Under the pieces are notes generated by a model. The model saw nothing but the letters and a program-made list of their open reading frames with translations, searched no databases and was not told the origin of the DNA. Positions 7,737 through 14,199 of a stretch of DNA of 22,919 bases are shown here, piece after piece. The position numbers were made by a program, and so were the translations under genes. Origin of the DNA: a virus; IMG/VR virus record IMGVR_UViG_3300025671_000567, positions 1 through 22,919 of that record, one strand, 5' to 3'. Each line of letters begins with the position of its first letter. Position 1 is the stretch's first letter.

Positions 7737-8052
7737 TCTTTTTATTTTTTTTGTTATAATCTTAGTTTTTTCTGTATTTATTACTAAAAACAAAGTAGCT
7801 ACACATGCTAGAGCAGATTTTAACAAACAATTATTAAAATATGAAGACTCTATTGCTTACAAAGATTCTCTAATTGAAAACTATTCAGTTCAAAGACAAG
7901 CTTTACAAAAAGAGCTTGTCTTTTTATCTAATGTAAATGATAGTCTTTTAAAATTAAAACAAAAAGTTAAAATTAAGTATGAAAAAATCTATATTAATAT
8001 CAACAACGCTTCTAATACTAAACTTGACAGCATTATACGGGCAAACTGGTGA
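7723..8052 (+). CDS. Rz-like inner-membrane spanin (i-spanin)
   Basis: 109 aa from the GTG at 7723 (preceded by AAAGGATCAG); an upstream GTG at 7687 would lie deep inside the holin-like gene. The N-terminal helix (about residues 5-20, NLFIFFVIILVFSVF) is a membrane anchor, followed by a periplasmic coiled coil with repeated 'YxDSI' heptads (KYEDSIAYKDSLIENYSVQ), and a C-terminus LDSIIRANW similar to Rz proteins. Rz-type spanins bridge the envelope and fuse the membranes after wall degradation. Its start overlaps the holin-like gene by 14 bp and its last 74 bp overlap the next gene in another frame, the Rz/Rz1 arrangement. Confidence 0.7.
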   Translation: MSKSNLFIFFVIILVFSVFITKNKVATHARADFNKQLLKYEDSIAYKDSLIENYSVQRQALQKELVFLSNVNDSLLKLKQKVKIKYEKIYININNASNTKLDSIIRANW

Positions 8053-8386
8053 TAGTGTAACTTGTTATACAAAATCTGAGCTTAAACGTATTGCAGGCAA
8101 ATTAGTATATGCTAATGAGTGTTATAGTCTTTATCAGATTGCTGAAGAACAAATTACTGTAAAAGACAGTATAATAGCTCTTAAAAATAAAGATATTCTC
8201 TTACAAGATTCCACAATAGTAAGTTACAAAGACATTGTAACATATAAAGACTCTATAATAAGTGTAAACAAGAAACAACTTAAACAAGTTACAACTGATT
8301 TAGAAGAAACTCAATCTAAATTAAAATTAACTAAAATAGGTTGGGTGTCATCTCTAGTAGCTACTGTCTTGTTAATGCTGTTGTGA
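7979..8386 (+). CDS. Spanin-partner-like protein with signal peptide and C-terminal membrane helix
   Basis: 135 aa. N-terminus MKKSILISTTLLILNLTALYGQ looks like a Bacteroidota signal peptide, with cleavage probably just before the Q at 22; there is no lipobox cysteine (the first Cys is residue 29). Residues 60-120 are heptad-like with repeated KDSI/KDI units (VKDSIIALKNKDILLQDS). The last 16 residues (IGWVSSLVATVLLMLL) form a membrane helix. It starts inside the Rz-like gene, where Rz1 would start, but it is not a classical Rz1 lipoprotein; it has some features of a unimolecular spanin with the lipid anchor missing. Exact role unknown. Confidence 0.65.
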   Translation: MKKSILISTTLLILNLTALYGQTGDSVTCYTKSELKRIAGKLVYANECYSLYQIAEEQITVKDSIIALKNKDILLQDSTIVSYKDIVTYKDSIISVNKKQLKQVTTDLEETQSKLKLTKIGWVSSLVATVLLMLL

Positions 8387-8454
8387 TGAAGTGTTGCGTG
8401 TGTGATGATAGTAAGCACCGTGAATTGAGCTTTATACAATATCATTTTGTGTAA
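8386..8454 (+). CDS. Possible 22-residue peptide downstream of lysis genes
   Basis: An ATG overlaps the stop of the preceding gene (TGATG) and opens 22 codons: MKCCVCDDSKHRELSFIQYH and two more residues. The CCxxC cluster is unusual for random frame. It ends inside the convergent minus-strand gene. Evidence is only the start overlap and the cysteine cluster, so this may be chance. Confidence 0.25.
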   Translation: MKCCVCDDSKHRELSFIQYHFV

Positions 8455-8584
8455 CATGAAACACACCAACAGCACCTTTCTTAGTGGGTTTCTTTTTACA
8501 TACTAGTAATCCATTACTTTGTTCTTTTACCACGTAGACAGTAGTATCACCGTTAACTGTTTTAACTTTAATCTTCTCCATCAT
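8432..8584 (-). CDS. Small hypothetical protein, 50 aa
   Basis: Starts with two consecutive ATGs (8584, 8581) inside the last codons of the DUF3310-like gene and runs 50 codons: MMEKIKVKTVNGDTTVYVV, then a lysine-rich turn (CKKKPTKKG) and GVFHVTQNDIV. It looks like a small beta-barrel-like basic protein. It is the last gene of the minus-strand group 8.4-9.7 kb and converges on the lysis cassette. No family recognised. The overlap and clean reading frame across otherwise unassigned DNA support it. Confidence 0.6.
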   Translation of the reverse strand: MMEKIKVKTVNGDTTVYVVKEQSNGLLVCKKKPTKKGAVGVFHVTQNDIV

Positions 8585-8783
8585 TTAATTGTTTTAGTGC
8601 CCATTGAGCATATGCAATAATCTTTTCAAAATCTTCTTTGTCCTGACCTTTCTTACGCCAGTTGTACTTATCAATATTAAATCTTACACAAGCTAATAAT
8701 TCTTCATTAGTCATATTAGCTTCTGCTCTATCAAAAGTATCAATACCTATTTGATATTGTTTAGGTTTATTTACGTTTTCCAT
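8568..8783 (-). CDS. DUF3310-like protein
   Basis: 71 aa from the ATG at 8783; an upstream extension to 8852 runs through the neighbouring gene and lacks conserved character. The sequence pattern YQIGIDTFDRAEANMTNEEL, FNIDKYNWRKKGQDKEDFEKI and YAQWALKQL follows DUF3310 ('y..GiE..d......t.e...f..gN..KYi.R.g.Kn..eDl.KA..yl..L'), which includes the phage T7 gp1.7 nucleotide kinase and many phage proteins. A role in nucleotide metabolism is therefore possible. It overlaps the zinc-binding gene upstream by 17 bp. Confidence 0.7.
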   Translation of the reverse strand: MENVNKPKQYQIGIDTFDRAEANMTNEELLACVRFNIDKYNWRKKGQDKEDFEKIIAYAQWALKQLNDGED

Positions 8784-8955
8784 CTTTTTTAAAGTATTTC
8801 TTTTCAAACTTATCCCAACCTTTTTTATCAAATTGTGCAACAAGCAGATCAAGTCTTATCTCTTCTACATGTTCATCACAATATCCAATACCTGTTACAT
8901 CTAAATCAGGTCTAAATGCTCCAGTAGCAGCGTTACCACACTTAATACAAAACAT
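8767..8955 (-). CDS. Small zinc-binding protein, 62 aa
   Basis: The first 29 residues contain a zinc-ribbon-like set of ligands: C3-x2-C6 (FCIKCGN) and C26-x2-H29 (YCDEH). The rest is charged and helical, ending in a lysine-rich tail (KKYFKKDGKRK) suited to nucleic-acid binding. Function unknown. It lies two bases downstream of the lipoprotein gene's stop and overlaps the DUF3310-like gene. Confidence 0.65.
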   Translation of the reverse strand: MFCIKCGNAATGAFRPDLDVTGIGYCDEHVEEIRLDLLVAQFDKKGWDKFEKKYFKKDGKRK

Positions 8956-8957
8956 AA

Positions 8958-9101
8958 TTAATTACTTAAATCTCTTTTTATTTGTTTTTTCTTTAATTCA
9001 CCTTTACCTGTAGGCATTACACTAGGTGTACCGTATCTATAAGGGTTACACGCTACAAATAATAAACTTACAATACTTAATAATACTACTACTCTTTTCA
9101 T
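8958..9101 (-). CDS. Small lipoprotein, 47 aa (candidate outer-membrane spanin)
   Basis: Positively charged start MKRVVV, hydrophobic core LLSIVSLLFVA, then cysteine 18: a type II signal peptide with lipobox FVAC (phenylalanine at -3 is a mild deviation). The mature part is 30 residues, CNPYRYGTPSVMPTGKG followed by a basic tail. There is no acidic lipoprotein-export signal after the cysteine, so the protein would stay on the periplasmic face of the outer membrane. Its ATG overlaps the stop of the upstream gene (ATGA). It lies 0.5 kb from the lysis cassette but on the opposite strand; o-spanin is a guess from size and topology. Confidence 0.65.
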   Translation of the reverse strand: MKRVVVLLSIVSLLFVACNPYRYGTPSVMPTGKGELKKKQIKRDLSN

Positions 9102-9256
9102 TTTTTTAGTTTTAACCAACTCTGTCCATCAGAATCTTTGCAAATATAGTGAGTATCTTTCAGATCATGTATAAGAAGGATAGCATACATGTAAGCCCAC
9201 CATCCTTCAAATGTCATAGTATCCCAAGTTTCTATCTTATGATTTACTAATTTCAT
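9098..9256 (-). CDS. Small hypothetical protein, 52 aa
   Basis: ATG at 9256 overlaps the stop of the zincin gene by one base (TAATG), and its TGA overlaps the lipoprotein's ATG. The product starts MKLVNHKIETWDTMTFEGWW, has a moderately hydrophobic middle (AYMYAILLIH) and ends DGQSWLKLKK. No family recognised. The start/stop overlaps on both sides make a real gene likely. Confidence 0.65.
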   Translation of the reverse strand: MKLVNHKIETWDTMTFEGWWAYMYAILLIHDLKDTHYICKDSDGQSWLKLKK

Positions 9257-9651
9257 TAAGGGGTTACTAATTTTATTTTATTCACAATACTGTATGCTTC
9301 ACTTTCTGCCCACGTTATCATTTCTTCCTCATGTGAATCCCAACAACCATCATATATGATACCAGCCATATGCATACATTCATGCATTACTAATCCCATT
9401 GTATGAATATCATCTGTACATCTTGATAGGTTTATGTAGATAAACATTTTATCTTCTTTACCGTATTCACCTGATTCTTTTGGTATATAATTACACCAAC
9501 CAGCTATATAAGCAGAGTCTTTGGTATTGTTATGTGCTGTGCAATCAGCAAGGTTTAATCCATGCATTTCTGTTACACCAAAATGTGTGAACACATCACA
9601 TGGGTTATAACTTAATAGCAATGTGTACATTGCAAAATTATAAACTAACAT
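9256..9651 (-). CDS. Zincin-like metallopeptidase
   Basis: 131 aa. The zinc-binding motif HECMH (H90, E91, H94) sits in MGLVMHECMHMAGIIYDG, preceded by a strand (MFIYINLSRC) and followed by SHEEEMITWAESEAY, where H107 or one of the glutamates would give the third ligand. This is the compact zincin fold seen in phages and in crAss-like phages in particular. There is no membrane anchor, though the first 15 residues (MLVYNFAMYTLLLSY) are hydrophobic. It may act on host or envelope proteins; the substrate is unknown. This is a second, unrelated HExxH protein besides the one at the left edge. Confidence 0.7.
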   Translation of the reverse strand: MLVYNFAMYTLLLSYNPCDVFTHFGVTEMHGLNLADCTAHNNTKDSAYIAGWCNYIPKESGEYGKEDKMFIYINLSRCTDDIHTMGLVMHECMHMAGIIYDGCWDSHEEEMITWAESEAYSIVNKIKLVTP

Positions 9652-9699
9652 ATTAAAAAGTTTTAAAGGGTTTATTTATCACAAATATTTTTGACATAC

Positions 9700-9927
9700 C
9701 TAATCTACTGTTGCACTACCATAAAACTCACCCATAGTAGTACTTCTTCTGATACCTGTTTTAGTACAGTACATAGATCTTCCGTACTTATCTTTACCCA
9801 TCATGATCCAGTTATACTTTTCTTTATCATCTATATCAGGTATGTCTTCCCATCTTGTAAGAGGGATTGCTTTTATTTCATCCGTATAAGGATGCATTTC
9901 ATGATCTTTAAAATTGTGTACACTCAT
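9700..9927 (-). CDS. Small hypothetical protein, 75 aa
   Basis: I use the ATG at 9927, ten bases after the stop of the upstream gene; a longer frame to 10059 would overlap that gene by 122 bp and encodes a low-quality N-terminus. The product begins MSVHNFKDHEMHPYTDEIKA and has a tryptophan-rich centre (LTRWEDIPDIDDKEKYNWIMMGKD) ending in GIRRSTTMGEFYG. No family recognised. Confidence 0.65.
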   Translation of the reverse strand: MSVHNFKDHEMHPYTDEIKAIPLTRWEDIPDIDDKEKYNWIMMGKDKYGRSMYCTKTGIRRSTTMGEFYGSATVD

Positions 9928-9937
9928 AACTTTTAGT

Positions 9938-10357
9938 TTAATCTTTCCAAATCCATTTACAGTCTTGACATTGTTTATATCCTGATTGAAACAATTTTGC
10001 ATTCTCATGTTTACAATCCGGTTCTTCTTCTGGTGAGTCATCACCAAAAGCAATATCATTATTTTTAAGTGCTTGTCCTAATGTTAGTATTTTTTCAAAA
10101 GATGATTCTGAAATCCATTCAGTTATGTAACTAATGTGTTTAATCATCTTTCTAAAGTTTTGTTCCTCTTGATTATAAATTTTAACAAAGGGTCCTTCTA
10201 ACATTTTTTCAAACTCTTTCTCAAGTTTATTTAAATGAAATTTAAGATCATGTCTATATACAGTTGTTCCTTTAACTTCATCCATAACTTCTAACTGAAG
10301 TTGGGTATGTATCAAGGCTAATAATAATTTTTTATAGTCTTCATTTGGTACTTTCAT
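9938..10357 (-). CDS. Hypothetical protein with C-terminal zinc ribbon
   Basis: 139 aa. The first 100 residues are helical and charged, with coiled-coil potential (LKFHLNKLEKEFEKML). The last 26 residues, CKHENAKLFQSGYKQCQDC, carry C-x-H ... C-x2-C, a small zinc ribbon of the type common at the ends of short phage proteins. The combination suggests a nucleic-acid or protein-binding adaptor. It sits one base from the methyltransferase-like gene, in the same transcript. Confidence 0.7.
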   Translation of the reverse strand: MKVPNEDYKKLLLALIHTQLQLEVMDEVKGTTVYRHDLKFHLNKLEKEFEKMLEGPFVKIYNQEEQNFRKMIKHISYITEWISESSFEKILTLGQALKNNDIAFGDDSPEEEPDCKHENAKLFQSGYKQCQDCKWIWKD

Positions 10358-10358
10358 A

Positions 10359-10907
10359 CTAATTAACTTTTATTGTATAATAAACTGGTAATGAAGTGTA
10401 ATTTCTAAACATATGTTTTTTTGTTCTTTTAGAATTTAATTTATCAATTGTTCTTACACTTATTACTAAACATCCTGTAGGAAGATTATCAAATACTTTT
10501 TGAGCTACGCTGTTTTCTATGACAGCATTGTCAATGTAAACAATGGTAGCATTTGATAAGTCTATCTTTGTAAAGTCCTCTAAAATAAACTCTACATTTT
10601 TTATGTCAGGGTTATCTTTCAGATTATCTTCAGCTAACTTAAATCTCTTAGGTTCAAACTCAACTCCGTATGCTTTCTCTACATTAGTAGCAAGAGCAAT
10701 GTGAAATACTAAATGTCCTGGACCACATCCTAAATCATAAAATATAGCATTAGGATTATCAAAGTATTCTTTAAACTCTGAGATTAAGTTTTCTACACCT
10801 TCATATTTAAATTGACCATATGTACTTCCTCTTAATACAGAATAACATTCTTCTGATATTTTATTACTAGGAAAATAAAAACTTTGTATTTTATCTTTTA
10901 AATTCAT
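10359..10907 (-). CDS. Class I SAM-dependent methyltransferase-like protein (DOT1-like)
   Basis: 182 aa. FYDLGCGPGHLVFHIA (56-71) is motif I of the Rossmann methyltransferase fold; KAYGVEFEP (about 78-86) supplies the acidic residue that binds the SAM ribose, and ATIVYIDNAV (about 119-128) is the motif IV strand. The stretch RGSTYGQFKYEGVENLI (26-42) resembles the segment before the catalytic domain of DOT1-like lysine methyltransferases. No target-recognition domain is visible, so a protein or small-molecule substrate is more likely than sequence-specific DNA methylation. The family call is firm, the substrate unknown. Confidence 0.7.
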   Translation of the reverse strand: MNLKDKIQSFYFPSNKISEECYSVLRGSTYGQFKYEGVENLISEFKEYFDNPNAIFYDLGCGPGHLVFHIALATNVEKAYGVEFEPKRFKLAEDNLKDNPDIKNVEFILEDFTKIDLSNATIVYIDNAVIENSVAQKVFDNLPTGCLVISVRTIDKLNSKRTKKHMFRNYTSLPVYYTIKVN

Positions 10908-10909
10908 CT

Positions 10910-11110
10910 TTATACCACTTTAAAATTAACTTTTTTTATAAAATGATTATATACTTCTGGTATATGTTTCTTATAATAAGGTTGCTCTGATTTGCACCAC
11001 TCTCTTACATCTTCAAAAGTATGAAATGTCTGATAAGGAAAAGTTATTTCTAACTCATCTATAAAATCTTGAACAGTCCACCCCTCCCATATGTGTCTAT
11101 TGTTACTCAT
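10910..11110 (-). CDS. Small hypothetical protein, 66 aa
   Basis: Aromatic-rich soluble protein: NRHIWEGWTVQDFIDELE, then FPYQTFHTFEDVREWC and a basic C-terminus KKVNFKVV. The DFIDELE and VREWCKSEQPYYKKHIPEVY segments look helical. No family recognised. Its ATG lies inside the last codons of the upstream 65-aa gene (8-bp overlap) and is preceded by the A/C-only leader described for the repeated junction at 11105-11126. Confidence 0.65.
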   Translation of the reverse strand: MSNNRHIWEGWTVQDFIDELEITFPYQTFHTFEDVREWCKSEQPYYKKHIPEVYNHFIKKVNFKVV

Positions 11111-11300
11111 CTTTGTTTTGTTTTAAATCTTCTTCTGTAATCCCATTGATAGCATAATATACTTCATTAATTTGTTGTTGAAGATATACTCTTTGACAAT
11201 CTGTTGATTTATCTCCTTTTTGAGGCATTGTTTGAATATGATCCTCTAATTTTTCTAATATACCTTCTGCCTTCTTTTTAAATTTTTCTACTTTACTCAT
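11103..11300 (-). CDS. Small hypothetical coiled-coil protein, 65 aa
   Basis: Strongly helical and charged: KVEKFKKKAEGILEKLEDHI in the first third suggests a coiled coil, then CQRVYLQQQINEVYYAI. The C-terminus LKQNKDE is encoded by DNA that also serves as the leader and start codon of the next gene. No family recognised. Confidence 0.6.
   Translation of the reverse strand: MSKVEKFKKKAEGILEKLEDHIQTMPQKGDKSTDCQRVYLQQQINEVYYAINGITEEDLKQNKDE
11105..11126 (-). repeat. 22-bp gene-junction repeat, copy 1
   Basis: A 22-bp sequence (minus strand TTAAAACAAAACAAAGATGA plus two bases) that ends one gene and starts the next; an identical copy is at 11479-11500. It contains the ATG of the gene 10910-11110 and an A/C-only leader without Shine-Dalgarno sequence. 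Confidence 0.8.
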
Positions 11301-11307
11301 CTTTGCT

Positions 11308-11484
11308 TTAAATTAATCTTTCATCATCATAATAATCAGTATAATCTAGCATAAATGGTACTAGTTCTTCATTTAAAAGATTAAAGTAGTCATCTTCATT
11401 TTCATCTTTATATGCTGTAGACATCTCTAATAAAAAGTTTAACTTTTTTATAAACTTTTCTTTTTCTGTTAATTCTTCACTCAT
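11308..11484 (-). CDS. Small acidic hypothetical protein, 58 aa
   Basis: The ATG at 11484 lies in the end of the upstream 69-aa gene (8-bp overlap), with the same A/C-only leader as the gene at 10910-11110. The product begins MSEELTEKEKFIKKLNFLLE and becomes acidic and aromatic (DENEDDYFNLLNEELVPF, DYTDYYDDERLI). Such small acidic proteins are common among phage early genes and sometimes act as inhibitors or DNA mimics, but nothing here proves it. No family recognised. Confidence 0.65.
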   Translation of the reverse strand: MSEELTEKEKFIKKLNFLLEMSTAYKDENEDDYFNLLNEELVPFMLDYTDYYDDERLI

Positions 11485-11686
11485 CTTTGTTTTGTTTTAA
11501 TAGTTTCCATTTAAAATTAGCTGTCTGTCCTATGGCATCACCTATATCATTTGAGTGCAATATTACTGTTGTATTTTTTTTGTCATTCAATACAGATTTA
11601 AACCACTCAAGTTCTTCTTCATCATCATGACTATACCACATCTCTTCATCAAATTCTATCTCACATTCTATCTTTATCTTAGTCAT
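11477..11686 (-). CDS. Small acidic hypothetical protein, 69 aa
   Basis: Begins MTKIKIECEIEFDEEMWY, followed by a highly acidic stretch (SHDDEEELEWFKSVL) and a short beta-like part (NTTVILHSNDIGDAIG). Ends LKQNKDE, the same seven residues as the 65-aa protein two genes downstream, because both ends overlap the same leader sequence. No family recognised. It lies three bases downstream of the radical SAM gene's stop. Confidence 0.65.
   Translation of the reverse strand: MTKIKIECEIEFDEEMWYSHDDEEELEWFKSVLNDKKNTTVILHSNDIGDAIGQTANFKWKLLKQNKDE
11479..11500 (-). repeat. 22-bp gene-junction repeat, copy 2
   Basis: Identical to 11105-11126. It provides the last codons of the 69-aa gene and the leader plus ATG of the 58-aa gene; only the base after the repeat differs, giving TGA here and TAA in copy 1 as the upstream gene's stop. 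Confidence 0.8.
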
Positions 11687-11689
11687 AAC

Positions 11690-12568
11690 TTAAAATATGT
11701 AACGTATTGTGTTCCAGGGTATTACCCTGTTATGCAATGCTCTCCATTCATTAATCCATTGAGATTTAAATGTAACAGCATACCTTATATTTTCTCCTCC
11801 ATACTGAGATACTTTACTCTCTTGTAAGTGAGGTTTCCATAACAGATCTTCACCAGGTAAATTATTATCTAAGTTATACTGGTGCTTACCTTCATTGTGA
11901 GTAAGAAAGATTACTTCAGCTTTTACAGGATTACCTAAATCCCAATGATCTCTTATAGCTACATTCAGAACTTGGTAGAACAATTCTTCATAATCTTGTA
12001 ACCACTTATCATAGTAAATTACAGGACTGAAGTTAAGATGAACATCATAACCTGCTTTCTGAAATAATCTTACAGCATCTAATCTCTCTTCTATAGTGCT
12101 AGTATTAGGTTCTAATATCTGTCTGATATTCTCAGGCATCAAGCTGAATCTAATTCTAATTTTACCTTCAGGATTAAAATCCAACAGGTTCTTATTTACA
12201 TACTTAGTAGCAAAGCTTCCCATTGCTAACTCATGATCTCTAAAGAATGTAAATATTCTTTTCCAATCATGGTGCTTAGCATGTAGTGCAAAGTCTTCAT
12301 TACAACTTATGTCATATGTAATATACTTCTCATGTGTTTGATTAGGTTTCTCTACAGAAGTATCAAAATAAACATGAGAGTTTATCTCTGTAAGAATGTC
12401 TGTTACACTCTTATCATCTGCAATATCTAAACCTTTCGGCTTATGTCTTTTCATGTAGCAATAGCTACAATTGTATAAACAGCCGTGACCAAAGCTAGGA
12501 GAAATAAAATCTGTACTTCTCCCGCTTGGTCTTATCAGCATACTTTTTCTAGTAACAGTTTTTACCAT
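11690..12568 (-). CDS. Spore photoproduct lyase-like radical SAM protein
   Basis: 292 aa. GCLYNCSYCYMKRH carries the radical SAM cluster C30-x3-C34-x2-C37. A further cysteine, C89 in YDISCNEDFALH, falls where spore photoproduct lyase has its hydrogen-donating Cys141 (motif 'aSCtsD'); the RIRFSLMPENI and KAGYDVHLNFSPVIYY blocks also fit the SPL family. SPL reverts the thymine dimer '5-thyminyl-5,6-dihydrothymine' of spores; outside spore formers the family is seen in bacteria and phages with uncertain substrate. Here it directly follows the SF1 helicase and uracil-DNA glycosylase genes (gap 2 bp), so DNA repair or modification is the best guess. Length is a little shorter than bacterial SPL (about 340 aa). 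Confidence 0.75.
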   Translation of the reverse strand: MVKTVTRKSMLIRPSGRSTDFISPSFGHGCLYNCSYCYMKRHKPKGLDIADDKSVTDILTEINSHVYFDTSVEKPNQTHEKYITYDISCNEDFALHAKHHDWKRIFTFFRDHELAMGSFATKYVNKNLLDFNPEGKIRIRFSLMPENIRQILEPNTSTIEERLDAVRLFQKAGYDVHLNFSPVIYYDKWLQDYEELFYQVLNVAIRDHWDLGNPVKAEVIFLTHNEGKHQYNLDNNLPGEDLLWKPHLQESKVSQYGGENIRYAVTFKSQWINEWRALHNRVIPWNTIRYIF

Positions 12569-12570
12569 AA

Positions 12571-14199
12571 TTAATTAACAATAAATAATCTTTTACTTGC
12601 TCTTGTGTAAGCAGTATAACGTATCCTGTTTCTCTCTACGACTTTGTTGTTCATATCTATATCATTATCTAATACCATAACATTTCCATAGGTAGATCCT
12701 TGAGATTTATGTGCAGTGATAGCATAGTTATAAGCTATATCAGCATCCCATTTAAGTATGTTATAATACAGAACCCACTTCTTTTTATTCTTACTACGTA
12801 AAGCTTCTGATTTAATTTTATCTAAAAGCTTATTGTAATCTTCCAAAGAGTCTTCATGGATAACAGTCAATATACTTGTTCTATAACTTTCACTTTCTAA
12901 AGAATAGTATTTAACTTTTAAAGAATATACTTTAAGCCTGATACTGCATAACAACACATCATTCTTATACTCATCAAAGTCTTCATTATGAACCTGAACA
13001 TCTTCTACTTCAAACTCTGTTGAGGTAGTAAATATAACATCATAAGATGTAGTTACACCGTATTTAAATGATTCATATTCAGATCTGTCAAACAAAGCTT
13101 TGCTAGCAATAATCTTATCACCTACAATAAATCTATCAAGATGTGTATTACCGCTTTTACCAAATCTCATACGCCTTACAATTTCATTTACTTGTTTAAC
13201 TGTAGAGTTAGTCCAAGCAATTACTTTCATATGATCAGGATCGGTATCAAACTCAGAACTTGTAAAATGATGTCTTAGTACTTTTGCTATAGAATCTTTA
13301 TTTGTATTATTATCTAACACAATAACTCCAGGTCCTTTCTTATCACCAAGTAATTTAGTTTTAAGACCGGGGTTAGGAGTTTTTAATCCTAAGTTTTCTC
13401 TAACATTAATACTTATATCTACAATAGGGTTATCACCTTTCTGCCTCATTATCTGATCTAAGATCAAATGTTTAAAGCTGTATATGCAATCATTTCTAAA
13501 CGGCATACAATCTGTTTTCTTAACAGGCGGTATTTGAGCAGGATCTCCTAGAAAGATAAACTTAATCTTGTCTTTGAAATCCATTAAGTCTTTCAATAAC
13601 TTATCATCAAGCATTGATACTTCATCTACTATAACATATTTGAATCCTGTTAACGTAGGGGATTCTCCTGTAAGAAATAATTGATCACCATTTTCTGTGA
13701 TAATTTCTTTTAACCCTAGTAGTTTATGTATTGTAGAATAAACAAGTTTTTGTTTTGAATCAACTTGAGTTTCATCATAGAAAACACCTTGATTATTCTT
13801 ACTGTTTTTATACAGTACACTTACTGCTTTATTAGTAGGGGCTGTAATAGCAATTTTTCTTTTAGGATACGCAGTCATTATATATTCAATAACTCTTGTG
13901 ATAACAAAAGTTTTACCTGTACCAGCATAACCTTTAAGTATTAATCCATCAACATCTTCAGAGTCAACATCTTTTACGTAGTTTACAATCTCAATAAAAG
14001 CCTTAAGCTGTCCTTCATTAAGATCTTTATACAAAGCCTCCTCTATTTTAAGATTTAAGATTTCTTCAGCAAGTAATTTACTTTCTGTATCATTACTAGA
14101 AATCATAGATTCTAAATTACTTTTCTGATCACCGGATAGCTTTTGCAATTGGCTTAATTTCTCATTAAGCTTTAGCATTTTATCTTCATTCTTTTCCAT
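12571..14199 (-). CDS. Dda/RecD-like SF1 DNA helicase
   Basis: 542 aa. Helicase motifs in order: NEGQLKAF (61-68, Q motif), LKGYAGTGKTFV (88-99, Walker A), ITAPTNKAVSVL (118-129, Ia), YSTIHKLLG (154-162), YVIVDEVSML (188-197, DE box), FLGDPAQIPPV (216-226, III), VIAWTNSTVKQVN (IV), YAITAHKSQGSTYGNV (492-507, V) and YTAYTRASKRLFIV (528-541, VI). This is the 5'-3' SF1B arrangement of T4 Dda. The first 60 residues add a coiled-coil-like helix absent from short Dda proteins. It would remove proteins and unwind DNA for replication initiation or recombination. Its ATG overlaps the glycosylase stop by one base. Confidence 0.9.
   Translation of the reverse strand: MEKNEDKMLKLNEKLSQLQKLSGDQKSNLESMISSNDTESKLLAEEILNLKIEEALYKDLNEGQLKAFIEIVNYVKDVDSEDVDGLILKGYAGTGKTFVITRVIEYIMTAYPKRKIAITAPTNKAVSVLYKNSKNNQGVFYDETQVDSKQKLVYSTIHKLLGLKEIITENGDQLFLTGESPTLTGFKYVIVDEVSMLDDKLLKDLMDFKDKIKFIFLGDPAQIPPVKKTDCMPFRNDCIYSFKHLILDQIMRQKGDNPIVDISINVRENLGLKTPNPGLKTKLLGDKKGPGVIVLDNNTNKDSIAKVLRHHFTSSEFDTDPDHMKVIAWTNSTVKQVNEIVRRMRFGKSGNTHLDRFIVGDKIIASKALFDRSEYESFKYGVTTSYDVIFTTSTEFEVEDVQVHNEDFDEYKNDVLLCSIRLKVYSLKVKYYSLESESYRTSILTVIHEDSLEDYNKLLDKIKSEALRSKNKKKWVLYYNILKWDADIAYNYAITAHKSQGSTYGNVMVLDNDIDMNNKVVERNRIRYTAYTRASKRLFIVN

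Noticed and set aside
8784-8852. N-terminal extension of the DUF3310-like protein
   Set aside because: It lies within the zinc-binding gene in another frame and DUF3310 proteins do not need it.
9652-9699. Promoter box AATATTTG upstream of the zincin gene
   Set aside because: One mismatch to TAnnTTTG and no -33 element; expected by chance in such A/T-rich DNA.
9928-10059. N-terminal extension of the 75-aa protein
   Set aside because: It overlaps the zinc-ribbon gene by 122 bp in another frame; the ATG at 9927 sits 10 bp after that gene's stop.
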